A DNA stretch of 64,000 nucleotides from Sternotherus odoratus (GCA_032164245.1 JAVMKO010000003.1:84364390-84428389), one strand, 5' to 3'; positions 34,661-46,733 are shown, counted from the stretch's first letter. Notes: generated by a model from the sequence alone, not told the origin. A program made the numbers and translations.

Positions 34661-36149
34661 GCTAAATAAGATTTTGATTTGTGGCTATAATGGTATATAT
34701 TTTGCATTTCTTCCATCTGAACATGGTATAGAAGGGCACCCCACGTATAGTACATGCTGCTAATCATGTGGAAAGGGGGCACAAGGAAGACTTCAATAAA
34801 CTAAAACTTCTTGTTTATAAATCCTTCAGCTAAAAACTGAAATCTCACTTATATGTCTGCTATCCTATGTAATTTGTCTGTACAGAAATAATTTCAATAT
34901 TTGCAGAGTGCCTTTGCAGGGGTTATTCTGAAGTTAAATTCCAGAGCATGTCTCTCAAGCCAAACAGACAAGGGAAGGCTATCAGAATTTGAAATGCACC
35001 TATTAGTGACTACATTTTCAAAATCTTTCCCCACTAGACCAGGTCTCTGTGTCTGTAGTAGCAGGATGCAAGTCATGTATGTTCCCTTGGGGGCACAAAT
35101 GTGGCCACATGCTTTTGTACTTAGTGAGAGGTGTGTCGTTCTCAGTAAAGCCAATAGTTTAACAATTAAACTATTTTTATGAAAACTCAGTAGAACTTAA
35201 TAATCAGTGTGCTGTGCACTGATCTACCTCCAGTGCTTAGCATCACCTTTTAAGATGGAGGAGACCTTTGGTCTCTGTAGTCATCCCTCACTTCCTAAGC
35301 TCCATGCATGAGGAGTCTGTGGAAACTCTGACCAAGAAAAAACACCTACAATCGGATTCTCAGAGGAGCACACCTGGGTGCAGGTGGTAACTGGGCTACA
35401 AATATTCTGCATCAGAAAATGCCCCCAACAAGCATCTATCCCAGGCGAGCAGCCCACACCAGCTGCACTGCTCATTAGATCAGCCATGTTGTTACACAGA
35501 GAAGCCACACTCTGGCAGTTCTTTGTGGCTGTATTTGCAGAGCAAGCTAGTTTTTCCAGCAAATGTTCTGGCCAGCTTCAGGCCCAGAAATGGAGGGCAA
35601 GGGAAGAGGAAATGATCTATATACGCTCTGGATAGCATAGGGTCCAACTATATTTCCAGAACAGGCTTTCCAGGTAGCAGGTTAGTATCTACAGGGGTAG
35701 CTTCTCATACTTCAGGTACTTGTCATTCTATAATTGGACCATGTGAGTTCATTCTGTCTCTTCTTTTGTATTTCTCTTGCAGATATCTGGAGTTGTTTCT
35801 ATTGTCAAAGGAATGGGTGACTTTCAGACCTGTGGTATTGAGGTACCATTTTTCCTTCTGTTCCTATTATGTCTCTTTTTCACTGGTTTTAGCTTACATT
35901 TCATAACTTGTTTTTCTCCTTTCCCCTAGCCCCGAACTGAAGGTGAACAAGAAAAACCCTCTGGGAGTCTGGGTGTTGAAACCTTTTCCAGCATAGACAT
36001 TTATTTCTCTGTCTTTTGTATTTCTCCAGAAATAGTTGACACCAATCCAGTGAAAGCTTCTGTGAGCCCACAGCTCTGTGGGGATCATGGAAATTATTGG
36101 CTATTAGTTGAATCGAAATTAGAGACACATTTAAACACATATATGAATC
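34661..36149. other. No gene seen
   Basis: Unique sequence, short frames only. Confidence 0.35.
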
Positions 36150-36435
36150 CTGAGGCCTGGCCTACACTAGGAAATTAAGTTGGTATAACTACATTGCTCA
36201 GGGGTGTGAAACATCCACACCCCTGAGTGACACAGTTAACTCCACCTACCCCCCGGTGTGGACAGTGCTAGCTTAATGGGAGAATTCTCCCATTGACTGA
36301 GCTACGGGGCTCTTGTGGAAATGGATTTCCTGTGCCTATGGGAGAATCCTTCCCATTGGTGTCTTCACTGAAGTGCTACAACAGCACAACTTCAGCTGTG
36401 CTGTTGCTGTGTTTTAAGTGTAGACAAGCCCTGAG
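36150..36435. mobile_element. Turtle palindromic MITE (GGCTTGTCTACAC ends)
   Basis: Begins GCCTGGCCTACACTAGGAAA and ends AGTGTAGACAAGCC, giving imperfect terminal inverted repeats. CTGAG occurs immediately outside both ends (36150-36154 and 36431-36435), a possible 5-bp target duplication. Internal CAGGGGTGTGAAACATCCAC and ACCCCTGAG form a smaller palindrome. This is a recognisable high-copy turtle nonautonomous DNA transposon; I do not assign the superfamily. Confidence 0.75.
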
Positions 36436-36599
36436 ACCAAGCAGTCTCACAGTTTGGGCCATCCACACTCAAGGGCATGATTTTTGGGTAAACCCACACA
36501 GACTGACAGTCAGGTGATGCTCAGCTCTTTCTGTTAGGGTTTTTTTTTTGCTTTAGATTTGGGAGTTCATTTCAATAAGATCAACATGAAAATCAGAGG

Positions 36600-38520
36600 A
36601 TTTGAACATCTGTAAACTTCCAGGCATCAAATTCTGAAGGGCCTCGGCCAAAATTCATCTGTGCCCAAGTTAGCTTTTTATTTATCTAAAACTTGAAGCG
36701 AGTTGCTTTAACCAGGGGACTCTCTTCCCCTTAGTAAATGCTTTACTGCCACCCTATTGCCTTCTCCTCAGAATAGCCCTTCCTTTTTTGTCCTGAGACC
36801 ACCAGCCAAGAAGCCCACCTTATAACTCTTAGCCCAGTGGTTACTGCACTTGTCTGGGTTCAATTTCCTCTGCTCCCTTCCAGGGGGGAAGAAAAGATTT
36901 AAACAGGGGTCTTCAGCGGCTCAAGAGAGTTCACTAACCAATAAGCTACAGGATATTCTGATGAGAGACTCCCCGGCTGAAGCTGTGGATAAATAAAGGG
37001 AGTGATTGGAGCAGGGGGCCTGGAGCAGCAGGTTCTGTTGAACCAATGAATTGTGGCCTGAGGCAGGGGCCTGAAACAGACTCCGCTGTAATCTCCTTGC
37101 AGCCCAGGCGTAGGCATCTCTATCTGAGTGGGTGCGGGATGTCCTTGGCATCTCCCGCTGGCTACTCTGGCAATCCCCACCTAGATAGCTTTTGTGAATT
37201 TGATTATTTGTAGAGGGAACCTAGGTGCCAAACGCTGCTTTGTGGATCAGTGCTGTTCCTGTGATTTACTAGGCACCATGACACTCAGTATTGCAACGCC
37301 TGAGTCCCTTTGTGGATCTCTCCCCTAATCATTATGGGTTAGCGCCACTCAAGGACGTAAGTGCCTAACTGCCACTTCAGGTACTCAAGTCCAACTGAGG
37401 TGCCACTGAGATCGTCAAAACTCCGACTCAGCTGCTGCCCAATTCTGTAGGCACCTAAGTTCCAATGGCAGCTAAATTTCTGCCAGTAAAGTGCCCCAAA
37501 ATCTACTCATTATCATTTCTCAGTCTAGGTGCCCAAGTGCCCATCTCCTTCCTTAAACCCCACTGGAACAGAGAGAGAGAGAGTGAGAGGGAACTCCCCT
37601 GGGATGTGCAATATCCAGGGTCCAGTCCCCCTGCTCTGTACAAACAACGAACTTAATTGTTTATACACAGGGAAACAGTTCCAACAGGAGAGGCTGAGAG
37701 AGCTCAGGAGAGGCTGAGAGAGCTCCCACCTGGAATAGCCCATAGCCCAACTGGTAGGGCACTCTCCTGAGTGTGGGAGCCATGTTCAAATTGCTTCTCC
37801 CCTGTCAGGCGGAAGGGGAATTTGCACTCGCGTGTCCCACATCCTGGGTGACTGCTCCGATCACTGGACTAACGGGGGTGGGCAGCAGCACCACTGCCTC
37901 CTCTTGCAGTTTTGAGGGAGAAAGTGCTTAGGTGACTCACTCCAGGTTGTGAAACCCAAGCACAGATAGGTGCCTACCTCCTTTTGTAGGATGAGACTTA
38001 GGCCACACCCTGCTCCTTGGCATTTCCTATTGGATAGGTTAGGGGGCTCCCTGCTCATCTTTCTGGCCTTTGTGGATCCCATTTTCAGGTGCCTAATTCT
38101 CCTATGCAGTGTGTAGGATGGAGGTGCCTAACTTGGGGCTGTGGGTTCCACTAGGAGGCAGGGCACTTAAAAGAAAGATGCTGCAATGCTCAGCAAGTCC
38201 CTTTGTGGATCTAGCTCTAGGACTCCCAGGCAGGTGATGGCCTGGGGAGAGAGAACTTTAGGGATCAGAAAGGCTTCTACAGGAGTTCCTGGGTCAGGGA
38301 AAAGACCTGGAAAGAGGTAAGGGAAAAGCTCCGAGAATCATAGCTCATGTTGGCAGAGGAACTACTTTATTGTGGTGTTATACTTACATTTTCTCTTTAA
38401 CTAATGAACTATGGCCTGAGGCAAGGGCCTAAAATGTGCTCAGACGTAGCATTGCTCCTTCCTGAGCCGGTGAGTTAGCCTGCTGTCTTACCAACATCTT
38501 GCAGCCTGGGAACTTTATGT
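36600..38520. repeat. Complex ancient repeat block
   Basis: Phrases such as GGCACCTAAGTTCCAATGG, CTTTGTGGATC (near 37239, 37311 and 38203) and GTGCCTAACTTGGGGCTG belong to a diffuse turtle/crocodilian repeat built of GTGCCTAA words. A tRNA-like stretch lies at 37740-37790 (CAACTGGTAGGGCACTCTCC). A 36-bp direct repeat around TGGCCTGAGGCA occurs at about 37040 and 38399. Boundaries are not clear and nothing coding is supported. Confidence 0.5.
37685..37724 (+). repeat. 20-bp perfect tandem duplication
   Basis: CAGGAGAGGCTGAGAGAGCT occurs twice in a row (37685-37704 and 37705-37724), a recent slippage or repair duplication within the older repeat block. Confidence 0.95.
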
Positions 38521-39538
38521 CATTGGTTCCTGACGAAACAAAGTAAGTCTGTTTTATTTTGTTGGCGCTATATGTTAATTTCTAATGGATTTGTTTAATT
38601 AGTTTTGTATACAGATATGCAACCGCTTGGTTTGGCAGTCTCCAGGCATTGGCTGGGGATTATTTTTCATCCCTTAGAGAATGTTCATATTTTTCACCCT
38701 GGTTTGCTATGCTACATGTCGGTTTGTGTCATTGCTCTTGTCTTGTTTCTCTGTTAGGAGAAGGCTTTTACTACGATAATGAGGTTTGCACACCTTCTGC
38801 TCTGACTGCACCATGGGACTTGTGGGCTGCTGTTGCCTAGAAATCATCCCTGGGTTTAGCTCAACTGCAGAGATTCCAAACAGTTTCTGCTTGTCTACTG
38901 GCAGTTTTCAGTGTGTCCGTGTATAGCTGACGCAGTAGGGGGTTAATCCCCACGACAAACATTCTACACTATCCTGACTCACTTATGCTTTGGAATCAAG
39001 GGTAACATTTCTCTTTGAAGCTCTCTTTCTCTGAATAGTCTGGCAAGCTAACTTGGACTTCCCAGTCTTGGGCCAGAATTCAGATAAACTGGAATGCAGA
39101 TCAGTGACTATAGCAGATTGTACCAAGCCCTACCAGCACACTAATTATCCAGTGGCTTCAGATCAATAGTTTCCCCCTTTTTTTTTTCTGAGGCAGGAAA
39201 CCATTCACTTAAGACAAAGCTTAGCTAGATAAAGTTTTGTCTATTTTGCACCAACCTTGATCAAACTACCTTTCTCTAGTCTTGTGTTGGAATACACTTT
39301 TTAAAAAATAAATATGAAAAATGTCAGTTGAGCTTTTTGTTTATACTTCATACAACTGGCATTTGGTAAGTGTTCATGATCACTTGGGACAGGGTCAGCT
39401 GGCAAGCCCAGCCAGTTAGAATGTTGTTCAAAGTCCACGCCCTTTTCTGTCACGGTAACAATGAGACAAATTCCATCCTCACTCTGGAAACAGTGGCAGA
39501 AATTCTACCCATAGAATTCTACCCACATTCTGATCAAT
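38521..39538. other. No gene seen
   Basis: AT-rich unique sequence with short frames; a T11 run near 39178 is the only simple feature. Confidence 0.35.
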
Positions 39539-40225
39539 GGGAGTGTAGCGGGGTGAGGACTCACCCCTACGGCACCTCCTGGTGGTCTCTCAGGAATTAG
39601 CTCTTTTCAGCATGGAGTGCCCTCTGCAGGCCGGTGTCCTGTTGGCCCGGTGTCCCTCCCGGACTCCGGTGCCCTCTTACCTGGGGTGCTGCCCCCTGGA
39701 AATCCCCACATTCTGTCTGGGTCTCCCCTCCCTAGAGAACCCCCAGCCTTCTAAGCCCCACCTTGCCTCAGTCTGGGCTACTACCAGTCATCATCAAACC
39801 CCTGCTCCCTGGGGCAGACTGAAGTGTAAAATCCAGTCATCACAGGCAAGGGGGTTTTGGGCCAGCTGCCTTTGCCTAACCCCCAGTACCTTTTAGGCCC
39901 TGTTGTCAGGCCTGCAGCCTGGGATGTTGCCAGGCCTGAGCTCCCAGCTCAGCTTGCCCCTTCCTCAGCACTGCTTCACCCTCAGTACCCTGTTACCCTG
40001 GTAGCCAAGCCCTGCTCTCTCCCCGCCTGGAGAAAGACTAGCTGAGGTCCTGGCTACAGACTTTTATAAGGGCCAGCTGGGCCCTAATTGACCCAGCCAC
40101 AGCTGTGACTGCTCTGCCCTCAGCTGCTTTCTCTAGCTGCAGCCCTCTGCTGGGCTGCTTTTCCCCAGCCACAACCCTCAGCAGGGCTGTTTTAACCCCT
40201 TCAGGGTTGGGGCAGGTACAGGGAG
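39539..40225 (-). mobile_element. Solo LTR of an endogenous retrovirus, family 1
   Basis: GGGAG at 39539-39543 and 40221-40225 is a perfect 5-bp target duplication around a 677-bp block (39544-40220) with TG...CA ends. It is related to the LTR at 57798, sharing GGAATTAGCTCTTT, GCCCTCTG and CGGACTCCGGTGCCC-like blocks. A TATA-like CTTATAAAAGTC on the minus strand (about 40057-40068) suggests minus orientation. No internal viral genes flank it, so it is a recombination remnant. Confidence 0.85.
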
Positions 40226-40397
40226 TCACACATGCCATCATGTGACCCAAATAATTGTGCTGAAGCTGCCATTTTCTTTTCTTCCTGGGCCAAATCTTGC
40301 TCTTAGATATTTGTGTGACTGCCATTGATTTCAATGGGCGGATACATGCAAGAGTTGGGGGGCAGCATTTTGCCCTAAATAAGATTATGGAGGACCG

Positions 40398-40480
40398 TGG
40401 TGTAAATCTGGAGTAGTTCCACTGAAGTCAACTGAGTTACTTTGGAGTTACACTGGTGCAAGTGAGACTAGCATCTGGTC
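40398..40480. repeat. Palindromic MITE-like hairpin
   Basis: GTAAATCTGGAGTAGTTCCA, then AAGTCAACTGAGTTACTTTG and GTTACACTGGTGCAAGTGAG belong to the same palindromic short family as 10012 and 55141. Diverged. Confidence 0.5.
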
Positions 40481-40484
40481 CTTT

Positions 40485-42290
40485 GTATCTAATACTGTTT
40501 TTGTTGGTTGGGTGTTTATGTAATATACCCTCTGCAGCAATTCCTTCAGTTTTGATGGGCAGAGCCACATCTGAGCTGGCAGTGGCTTTAATGTGGGACT
40601 ATGCTGTAGTTCCAAAGAAGAGAACTTTTGGAGTATTCTTCTGCTTTAGCAATTGCTTTTAAGAGCACACCTTAGTGGTGATCTTCCACATGCCTCAGAG
40701 TCGGTTCTTTTACTGTACTTAGTGTAGTGCAAGATACTAGGTGACATTTTCTACCCTCAGTTATGTCTGTGTAAATATAGTGGACTCAATAGTTAGACAG
40801 TGGTGACCGAGAGGAGAATTTGGCCCAATTTAGAAAGACAGTCTATGTTGATATAATGTGCCAATGTTAACATGTTACCAATTTAAACTCCCCCGTACTC
40901 ACTTGGTATAAGTCTAGGGGAGACTAACCCACTTAATAATGTGTAGCTTACATATCACCTCTTCTTTTGGAACATGACTTGGAAATTGGCATAATCCTTA
41001 ATATGGAGCCACTCTCCATTTATGGGAATATTGCTATAGCCAGTGCCAAAGGCTGGCAAGATTGCACCAACTGCAGCATAATTCCACAACCATATAAAAA
41101 GTGTGGCTCTCCTTTGCCACCTGTCAGTCTTCTGCCTGACTGCAATGGAGTTATTCCTGTCTTTCCGCAGTGCAGGTAGGATCAGAATCAGGATGATGTA
41201 TTTTATCCTCTTCGACATTTTACTTTGGGTTATTTTTCTTGCAGAACGTTCTCTCTGGCAATTTATTCCAAGAGCAGCATTCCCTGGAGTTTGTGGCATA
41301 AATGTGAGTCCCCTTATCGCTTTTACATGAGGACTGCACATCAGTCATCAACCATTTGGATTGCAGAGAGAAATTCCAACTCGGAAAACTGATAAAAGAT
41401 TCCCTGGTGGGAATGAGTGTGAATCCACTCATCTCCTCCCATCTACAGGGTTACTCTTAAAGGAAAAAACAATTCCAGTGCCTCACCTCTGAGGCAATGA
41501 ATATTAATAAAGATCTTGAATGGGAAAGCATGGTGACAAGTTTGTATATAATAAACAATAGGGAAAAAAAGTATGGAGATCAATTTCTTTTAAGTGACTG
41601 TGACTTAATAAGCCTGTGACATTTTTCAGTGACTACTGTGAGAATACCCAGTCTTCACCCGGCAAGTTCTAATGTAAAAAGTACTGGTATTAACGGAGAG
41701 GTTCTCTGAAGGGACGGCTCACATGCAATTAAATGTAACAGGATCTCAACACACACTTGTGTTAGATTTCACTTGCATCGCACCAATGGAAGCATTGCAC
41801 TTTAAGGCCTCAACCTATATGGTTTAAATCTTTCCTGAAGTGTAACTATCTTTTCTGTTTGCCTGATTACTTACCAAGGTCTTTTTTTTTTGTCTCTCTC
41901 TTTCCTTAGACCCCTTTCAGCCGTGTCCTCTCTGTTCTGGTCTGAATGTTGCTGTGTGTTTGGTTCACCCACTCCCAATGTGCTCGGATAACCTGAAAGA
42001 GAGAGGATTTTTTTCATCCCTGGGAGGAGACAGAAGAGAAGAAAAAGATTAAGATGTAAGCTGGCTAGATAAGCCTGGAACTGAGTTTATTACTCTTGCT
42101 GAATGAGGGTACAAGGATATAAAAGCAGACCTGCTTTATTGGAGCTGGAGCAAGGTTGGTGGGACCCCTATGCTGATTGTATACCACTCCAAGAAGGGAT
42201 GTTTCATTAATTACACATTAACTATGTGCACTGAGCAGGAGGTAGAGGATGAAAAATGCAGATGTTTCTGCTGCCCAACAGAATGAAACC
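40485..42290. other. No gene seen
   Basis: Unique AT-rich DNA. A 128-codon minus frame (41341 to 40955) is not supported by any domain. Confidence 0.35.
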
Positions 42291-42294
42291 CACT

Positions 42295-42480
42295 CTTGAT
42301 CCTGTCAAAAGAACATTTGGAATCAAAGCGGCTGCATGGGAGTGAAAGAATAAGTTTTGTGGCGGAGTGCAATGGTGCGGCCTTTTAATGATTAAACCCT
42401 TTTATAGCGGTAAAATGAACATCCATTGTCATGGCCACTCCAATGGGGCCATCAGACCTGGTGAAAAGGGAATAGTTTAC
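42295..42480. promoter_or_regulatory. Candidate conserved noncoding element
   Basis: Repeat-free. It contains ATCAAAG (42322-42328, TCF/LEF type) and the exact palindrome TTTAATGATTAAA (42384-42396), a paired homeodomain-type site. The neighbouring 42660-42800 stretch is also repeat-free and AT-motif rich. Function is inferred. Confidence 0.3.
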
Positions 42481-43685
42481 GAAGGGCACTAAAGCAGGAC
42501 ACAACCAGCCCAACTGTTGGAATTCTAAAGATAGCAGCAGCAGCGAATGACAAAGAATGAAAAGGCAGCCCAGGTTAGTTTGCTCAAATTACTTTCCTCC
42601 CCAAGCCCCTCATACAAGCCGAACATGCACCAGCCATAATGAGCATTAGTACTTTACAGGCTGGCAGTTCCCCTCCTTTGTTTTGTCAGAGTTTTACTGT
42701 CTTGGTTTAATTTTTACTGTTATTTAAGTGACGGTTCCTTAGGAAAACGGATTGAAATGTTGTTTTAATCACTTTCTACAGTGGTAGTAAAGCCATTAGC
42801 ATTGTGAGGCGGAGTGATCCATTCCACCCCCACCCCCCCAATGAAGAGGAAGGCATACTGCAAGACTGTTTTCAAATGAAACCTTTCCAACCCACTGTGA
42901 GAAAGCAACCCTAATTTCAATCTGGCTGCCAGCCACCCTGGAGTTTCATCTATTCTCCTTTCCTGGCTTTCTTCTCCCTCCCTTTATTTGATCTCTCAAC
43001 AGTCAAACGATTTGTGAAAAAGTTGGATGAACCTGAACACTCCCTGGCTCCTTTTTGAGGTAGAAATAATGCAATTAAAATATCTCTGGAAGTACTGGAA
43101 ATCTTGGTGGATTTCTCTCTGATTTCCAGCCCAAAAGAGATTACCAATTCAGATAAGCTTTGGAGAAGTGCCAGAACCAAACCTTCAAACTTCTCCACGT
43201 TCTGCTTGAACAGAGCAGTAAATTCATTTGTGGAGGATTTTGAAATTTAGTTTTGTTCTGATTCAAAACAATCCCCTCTCCCCTCCAGCTCCATTTTGAA
43301 ATTATCTTTCAAAAGGTATGGAACTCTGGCTACGGACAAGCTGTCCTGGACCCTGGGAGCCCAGGCTACTGCTGAACTGCAAGCCAGAGCTTCCAGGACT
43401 ATTGCTCCCGGTTTTCCCAGAAAGTGGATTGCCAAGGAGCCCGGAGGCAATCTGGCAGGAAACCAGGCAGGTAGGTTTTGAAAGTTATCTGGTGGGGGGG
43501 ACTCCATCAGCCCCCCTGCTCAAGCTCCATTGGAATGAAAACTGTCACCACAAAATGTTTTCTTGAGATTTTTCTGCTTTGCTCTATTTTTGAGATGAAT
43601 CCATCAATAATTAATACTGATCTGCCATAGTGATGACATTAATATAACTTTTATGAAGTTTGGAATATAAAGAGCTGTCCCAAAA
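42481..43685. other. No gene seen
   Basis: Unique or unassigned sequence. 43310-43480 is a GC-richer patch (CCTGGGAGCCCAGG) whose overlapping frames on both strands are not credible genes. Confidence 0.35.
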
Positions 43686-43690
43686 CGAGG

Positions 43691-43890
43691 CAAGTGTGGA
43701 CTAGTGGATAGAACTGTGGACTGTGACTCAGAGAAGACCTGGGTTATATTCCCAGCTCAGCCTGCCTGCTGACCTTGGGCAAGTCACTTCCCCTCTCTGT
43801 ACCTCAGTTTCCTCATCTGTAAAATGGGGATAATGATACTGACCTTCTTTGAAAAGCACTTTCAGATCTACTGATAAAAGAAGCTGGGTG
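43691..43890 (+). mobile_element. MIR SINE, well preserved
   Basis: Nearly full MIR: tRNA-like head (AGTGTGGACTAGTGGATAGA), GACCTTGGGCAAGTCACTTC, CTCTCTGTACCTCAGTTTCC, TCATCTGTAAAATGGGGATA and ATGATACTGACCTTC. It is the best-preserved MIR in the window. Confidence 0.9.
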
Positions 43891-43899
43891 GTGTTATAT

Positions 43900-45014
43900 A
43901 CAATAAAGGATATTTCTAGCTAAACACACAATAGACTATAAGATACTCCATTTAAAGTTCTGGTGACAATCTCTGTGAGCTCCCCTGTCGTGGTTGCTGA
44001 TGTCATTAGACTTCCTCAATGGAATTACAATCTTATATTATATGGTGGCCTTATCTGCTTATCTTAATGCATACTTAGGGACAAAACTTTCCAAAATAAG
44101 GTCTCTCAAGTTGCATCTGTCATTTTTTGTGTCTGTAGCTATTTGAATTATGAAACAAAATAGATGTCAACACTCAGTTATTGGAACCCAAACGTGACAG
44201 GCACAAAGTGGAAGCAATTTTGAAGGCCAGGTGGAGTCCATTTAAATGGGCCATTTGGAGATACGATTATTTTGATGTTTATTAGTGTGTGGGCCAGATT
44301 GAGACATTTAGCCACTAGCCCACGTTATGTGTGTGAAGATATGTGCATGATTTCTTTAAACCTGTAGCACAAAGCAACACAGGATGTGGAGGGCAAGGTT
44401 TTAGGCAGAGGCTCTATAGTGAAACAGAGACCCAAAGCAACTAAACAATATTGTTTTAGCCATATTAATAACATTCCTTGCTCGGTATTAGACGAAAGAA
44501 ATGTTTTCTGTGATTCGCAGCCATTGGCATATGGTTTTGGAAGCTGACTAATTTATGAACTAATATAAATGGGAGGGGAAAATGCCAAAGTTCCATCTCC
44601 TGCATCTATCCACCAGATTAATTTCAATGTCATAAACGCATGAAATAGGCTGAATGGACAGAGCACTTCACTGGATTTCACTAGATTCACTTCACTAGAT
44701 TCTGAACGTCAAAGAATCAGGAAGTACAGCTCATTCCATTGATTTATTCAGTGGTAAATGAAGCAGAATATATTTATAAATCATGTGTTTTAAGCAAGGA
44801 AGGAGATAAGAAATGATGACATCATTATTAGGACCATTGACCTTATTATGATGACATTATTATTTGAGTCCAACCAGGAATGTAATAAATGCTCATACAT
44901 GCTGTTAATAAAGAAGGCAGCGGTCTGGAGAAAACCTGGGGGCCATTGTAATGTTCCTATGAGAAGAAGAGCATTGTGACGTCATTGTCAAGTAAGGAAA
45001 ACACCTCAGCTAGC
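43900..45014. other. No gene seen
   Basis: AT-rich desert. TCACTAGATT-type words repeat at 44669-44701. Nothing coding. Confidence 0.35.
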
Positions 45015-46180
45015 ATCTAGTGCAGTAGTTTTCAACCTGTGGTCCGTGTACACCTGGAAATCTAGACACTATGTCTAAGGGGCTTGGTTGGTGAGTGAAG
45101 CTTTCCCTGGGGGAGGCTAGATCCCGGTCCCACCTCTTCTGCCCATGATCCTGCCTATACTCTACCCTCGCCCTGTCCCTGCTTGACCCCCTCCTTCGCT
45201 TGGCCACCCCAGCCGCCACTCACTGTGTTCCATCTCTTCCCCTCCCTCCCCCTTCAGGCCCCCCAGCAGCTGCTTGATGCAGTCCTCCTCTCCTCCCTCC
45301 CCTCCCCTGCGAGGCCCCCACTGCCCACCGCTCACTGCATCCCTCCTCTCTTTCTCACACCCCTTTCCCCTACCGCCCACAGGGACGTAGCAAGCAGCGG
45401 GCAGCAGGAGGGGCTCGTGGGTGAAAGAGGGATGGAGGAGAGGAGGGATGCAGTGGATCGGGGGAGCCTCATGGGGAAAGGGGATGCTGGAGAGGAGGGA
45501 TGCTGGGAAGTGGGGGCCTCCCGGGGGAGGGAGGTGGAGAAGAGGAGGGATGCGGGGCAATGGGGGCCTCACGGGGAGGAGGTGGAGGAGAGGAGGGATG
45601 CGGGGCAATGGGGGCCTCACGGGGAGGAGGTGGAGGAGAGGAGGGATGCGGGGCAATGGGGGCCTCACGGGGAGGAGGTGGAGGAGAGGAGGGATGCAGG
45701 GCAATGGGGGCCTCACGGGGAGGAGGTGGAGGAGAGGAGGGATGCGGGGCAATGGGGGCCTCACGGGGAGGAGGTGGAGGAGAGGAGGGATGCAGCCAGA
45801 AGCGGGAACCTCAGGAGAGGGGGCGTGGAGGGAGGAGAGGAGGGACTCAGACAGGCAGCACCAGGTGGTGGGACCTTGGGGAAGAGGTGGAGCAGGGACG
45901 GGAAGAAGGGGAGCACAGGTGGGGCCACCACAGCCAGGTGTCCGGTGGCAGGTTGGCGGTGGCTGCACCAGGGGAGGCTTAGCTACACTGGCCTATTATA
46001 CTCGACACCTATGCTAAGATGCCCATGAAGGTTGACGTTACCATAGAACAATGGTTCTCAACCTGGATCTATGATGGCTCAGTCTGAGGTCCACAGACTA
46101 TGTCTAAGATTTCCAAAGGGGTCCGCACCTCAAGTAGGAGTCTGCAAATGAAAAAAGGTTGAAAAACCACTGATCTAGTG
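45015..46180. mobile_element. Nonautonomous hAT-type DNA transposon with 8-bp target duplication
   Basis: ATCTAGTG at 45015-45022 and 46173-46180 is a perfect 8-bp duplication, the hAT hallmark. The 1150-bp element starts CAGTAGTTTTCAACC and ends GGTTGAAAAACCACTG, terminal inverted repeats that agree apart from one mismatch and one indel. These are CAGTGGTTCTCAACC-type ends. The interior holds no transposase, but it does hold a GC-rich minisatellite. A second end-like CAATGGTTCTCAACC at about 46050 suggests an internal duplication of the 3-prime end or a nested element. Confidence 0.85.
45449..45800 (+). repeat. 48-bp GC-rich minisatellite inside the hAT element
   Basis: The unit (GGGATGCGGGGCAATGGGGG, CCTCACGGGGAGGAGGTGGA, then GGAGAGGA) recurs every 48 bp, with TGC anchors at 45551, 45599, 45647, 45695, 45743 and 45791. 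Degenerate units precede it at 45501 and earlier. Because 48 is a multiple of three and the unit lacks stops, three plus frames and a minus frame stay open for 160-281 codons. These frames are consequences of the repeat, not genes. Confidence 0.95.
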
Positions 46181-46197
46181 GTTGGGATTTTAAACAA

Positions 46198-46342
46198 GGG
46201 TGACAGGGGATGGATCACTTGATGGTTGCCTGTTCTTTTCATTCCATCTGGGGCACCTGGCATTGGTCACTGTCAGAAGACAGGATATTGAGCTAGATGG
46301 ACCTTTGGTCTGACCCAGTATGGGCATTCTTATGTTCTTATG
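46198..46342 (+). mobile_element. CR1 LINE 3-prime end with octamer tail
   Basis: GACAGGGGATGGATCACTTG, GGATATTGAGCTAGATGGAC, CTTTGGTCTGACCCAGTATG and two TTCTTATG octamers (46327-46342) form a CR1 3-prime terminus. It is 5-prime truncated with no coding part. The following 46350-46440 carries GTGCCTAG words of the diffuse repeat seen at 37-38 kb. Confidence 0.9.
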
Positions 46343-46733
46343 TACACTATGGTGTAGATTTTTCAATGTATTTAGTTGCCTAAAGATGCTGGTAGGTGCC
46401 TAGTGTGGTTTTTAAAGTACCTAGCCACCTAACTTTTCATGCAGTGGTTTGGTTGATGGATCTCATTGCCAGGCATGATCTTGCTCAGGTTCTCAACAGC
46501 AAACCCCTTACTGAAATTTGCCTGGCACTCCTTTATTGATGCGCATCGCACAGAAAGGCCTTATCTTGGCAGTGGAATCAACTCTCCTACAAGATTGTCC
46601 AGCTGACAACTTTAGTGATGTATCAGGGGCCCTGCTATAGGCAAATTAGGGAGCTGTCTAGGGTGGCAGATAATCTAGACCAGTAGGTTTCTGGGAAAAG
46701 CGATCTTTTTTTGAATGCTTGACAAAGGAAATG

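Noticed and set aside
37740..37790. Possible tRNA gene
   Set aside because: It has box-A-like and partial box-B-like words but no complete cloverleaf; it lies in an old repeat block.
39544..40220. Possible exons in the frames around 39582-40045
   Set aside because: They lie entirely inside a solo LTR with a perfect 5-bp target duplication.
40955..41341. 128-codon minus frame
   Set aside because: No recognisable protein; overlapped by plus-strand frames of similar quality.
45503..45790. Regularly spaced repeats resembling a CRISPR array
   Set aside because: The units are contiguous tandem copies with no unique spacers, and the sequence is vertebrate.
45162..46028. Long open frames (up to 281 codons) on both strands
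   Set aside because: They are created by the stop-free 48-bp tandem repeat inside a hAT-type element. The encoded 16-residue repeats are low-complexity and open in four frames at once.
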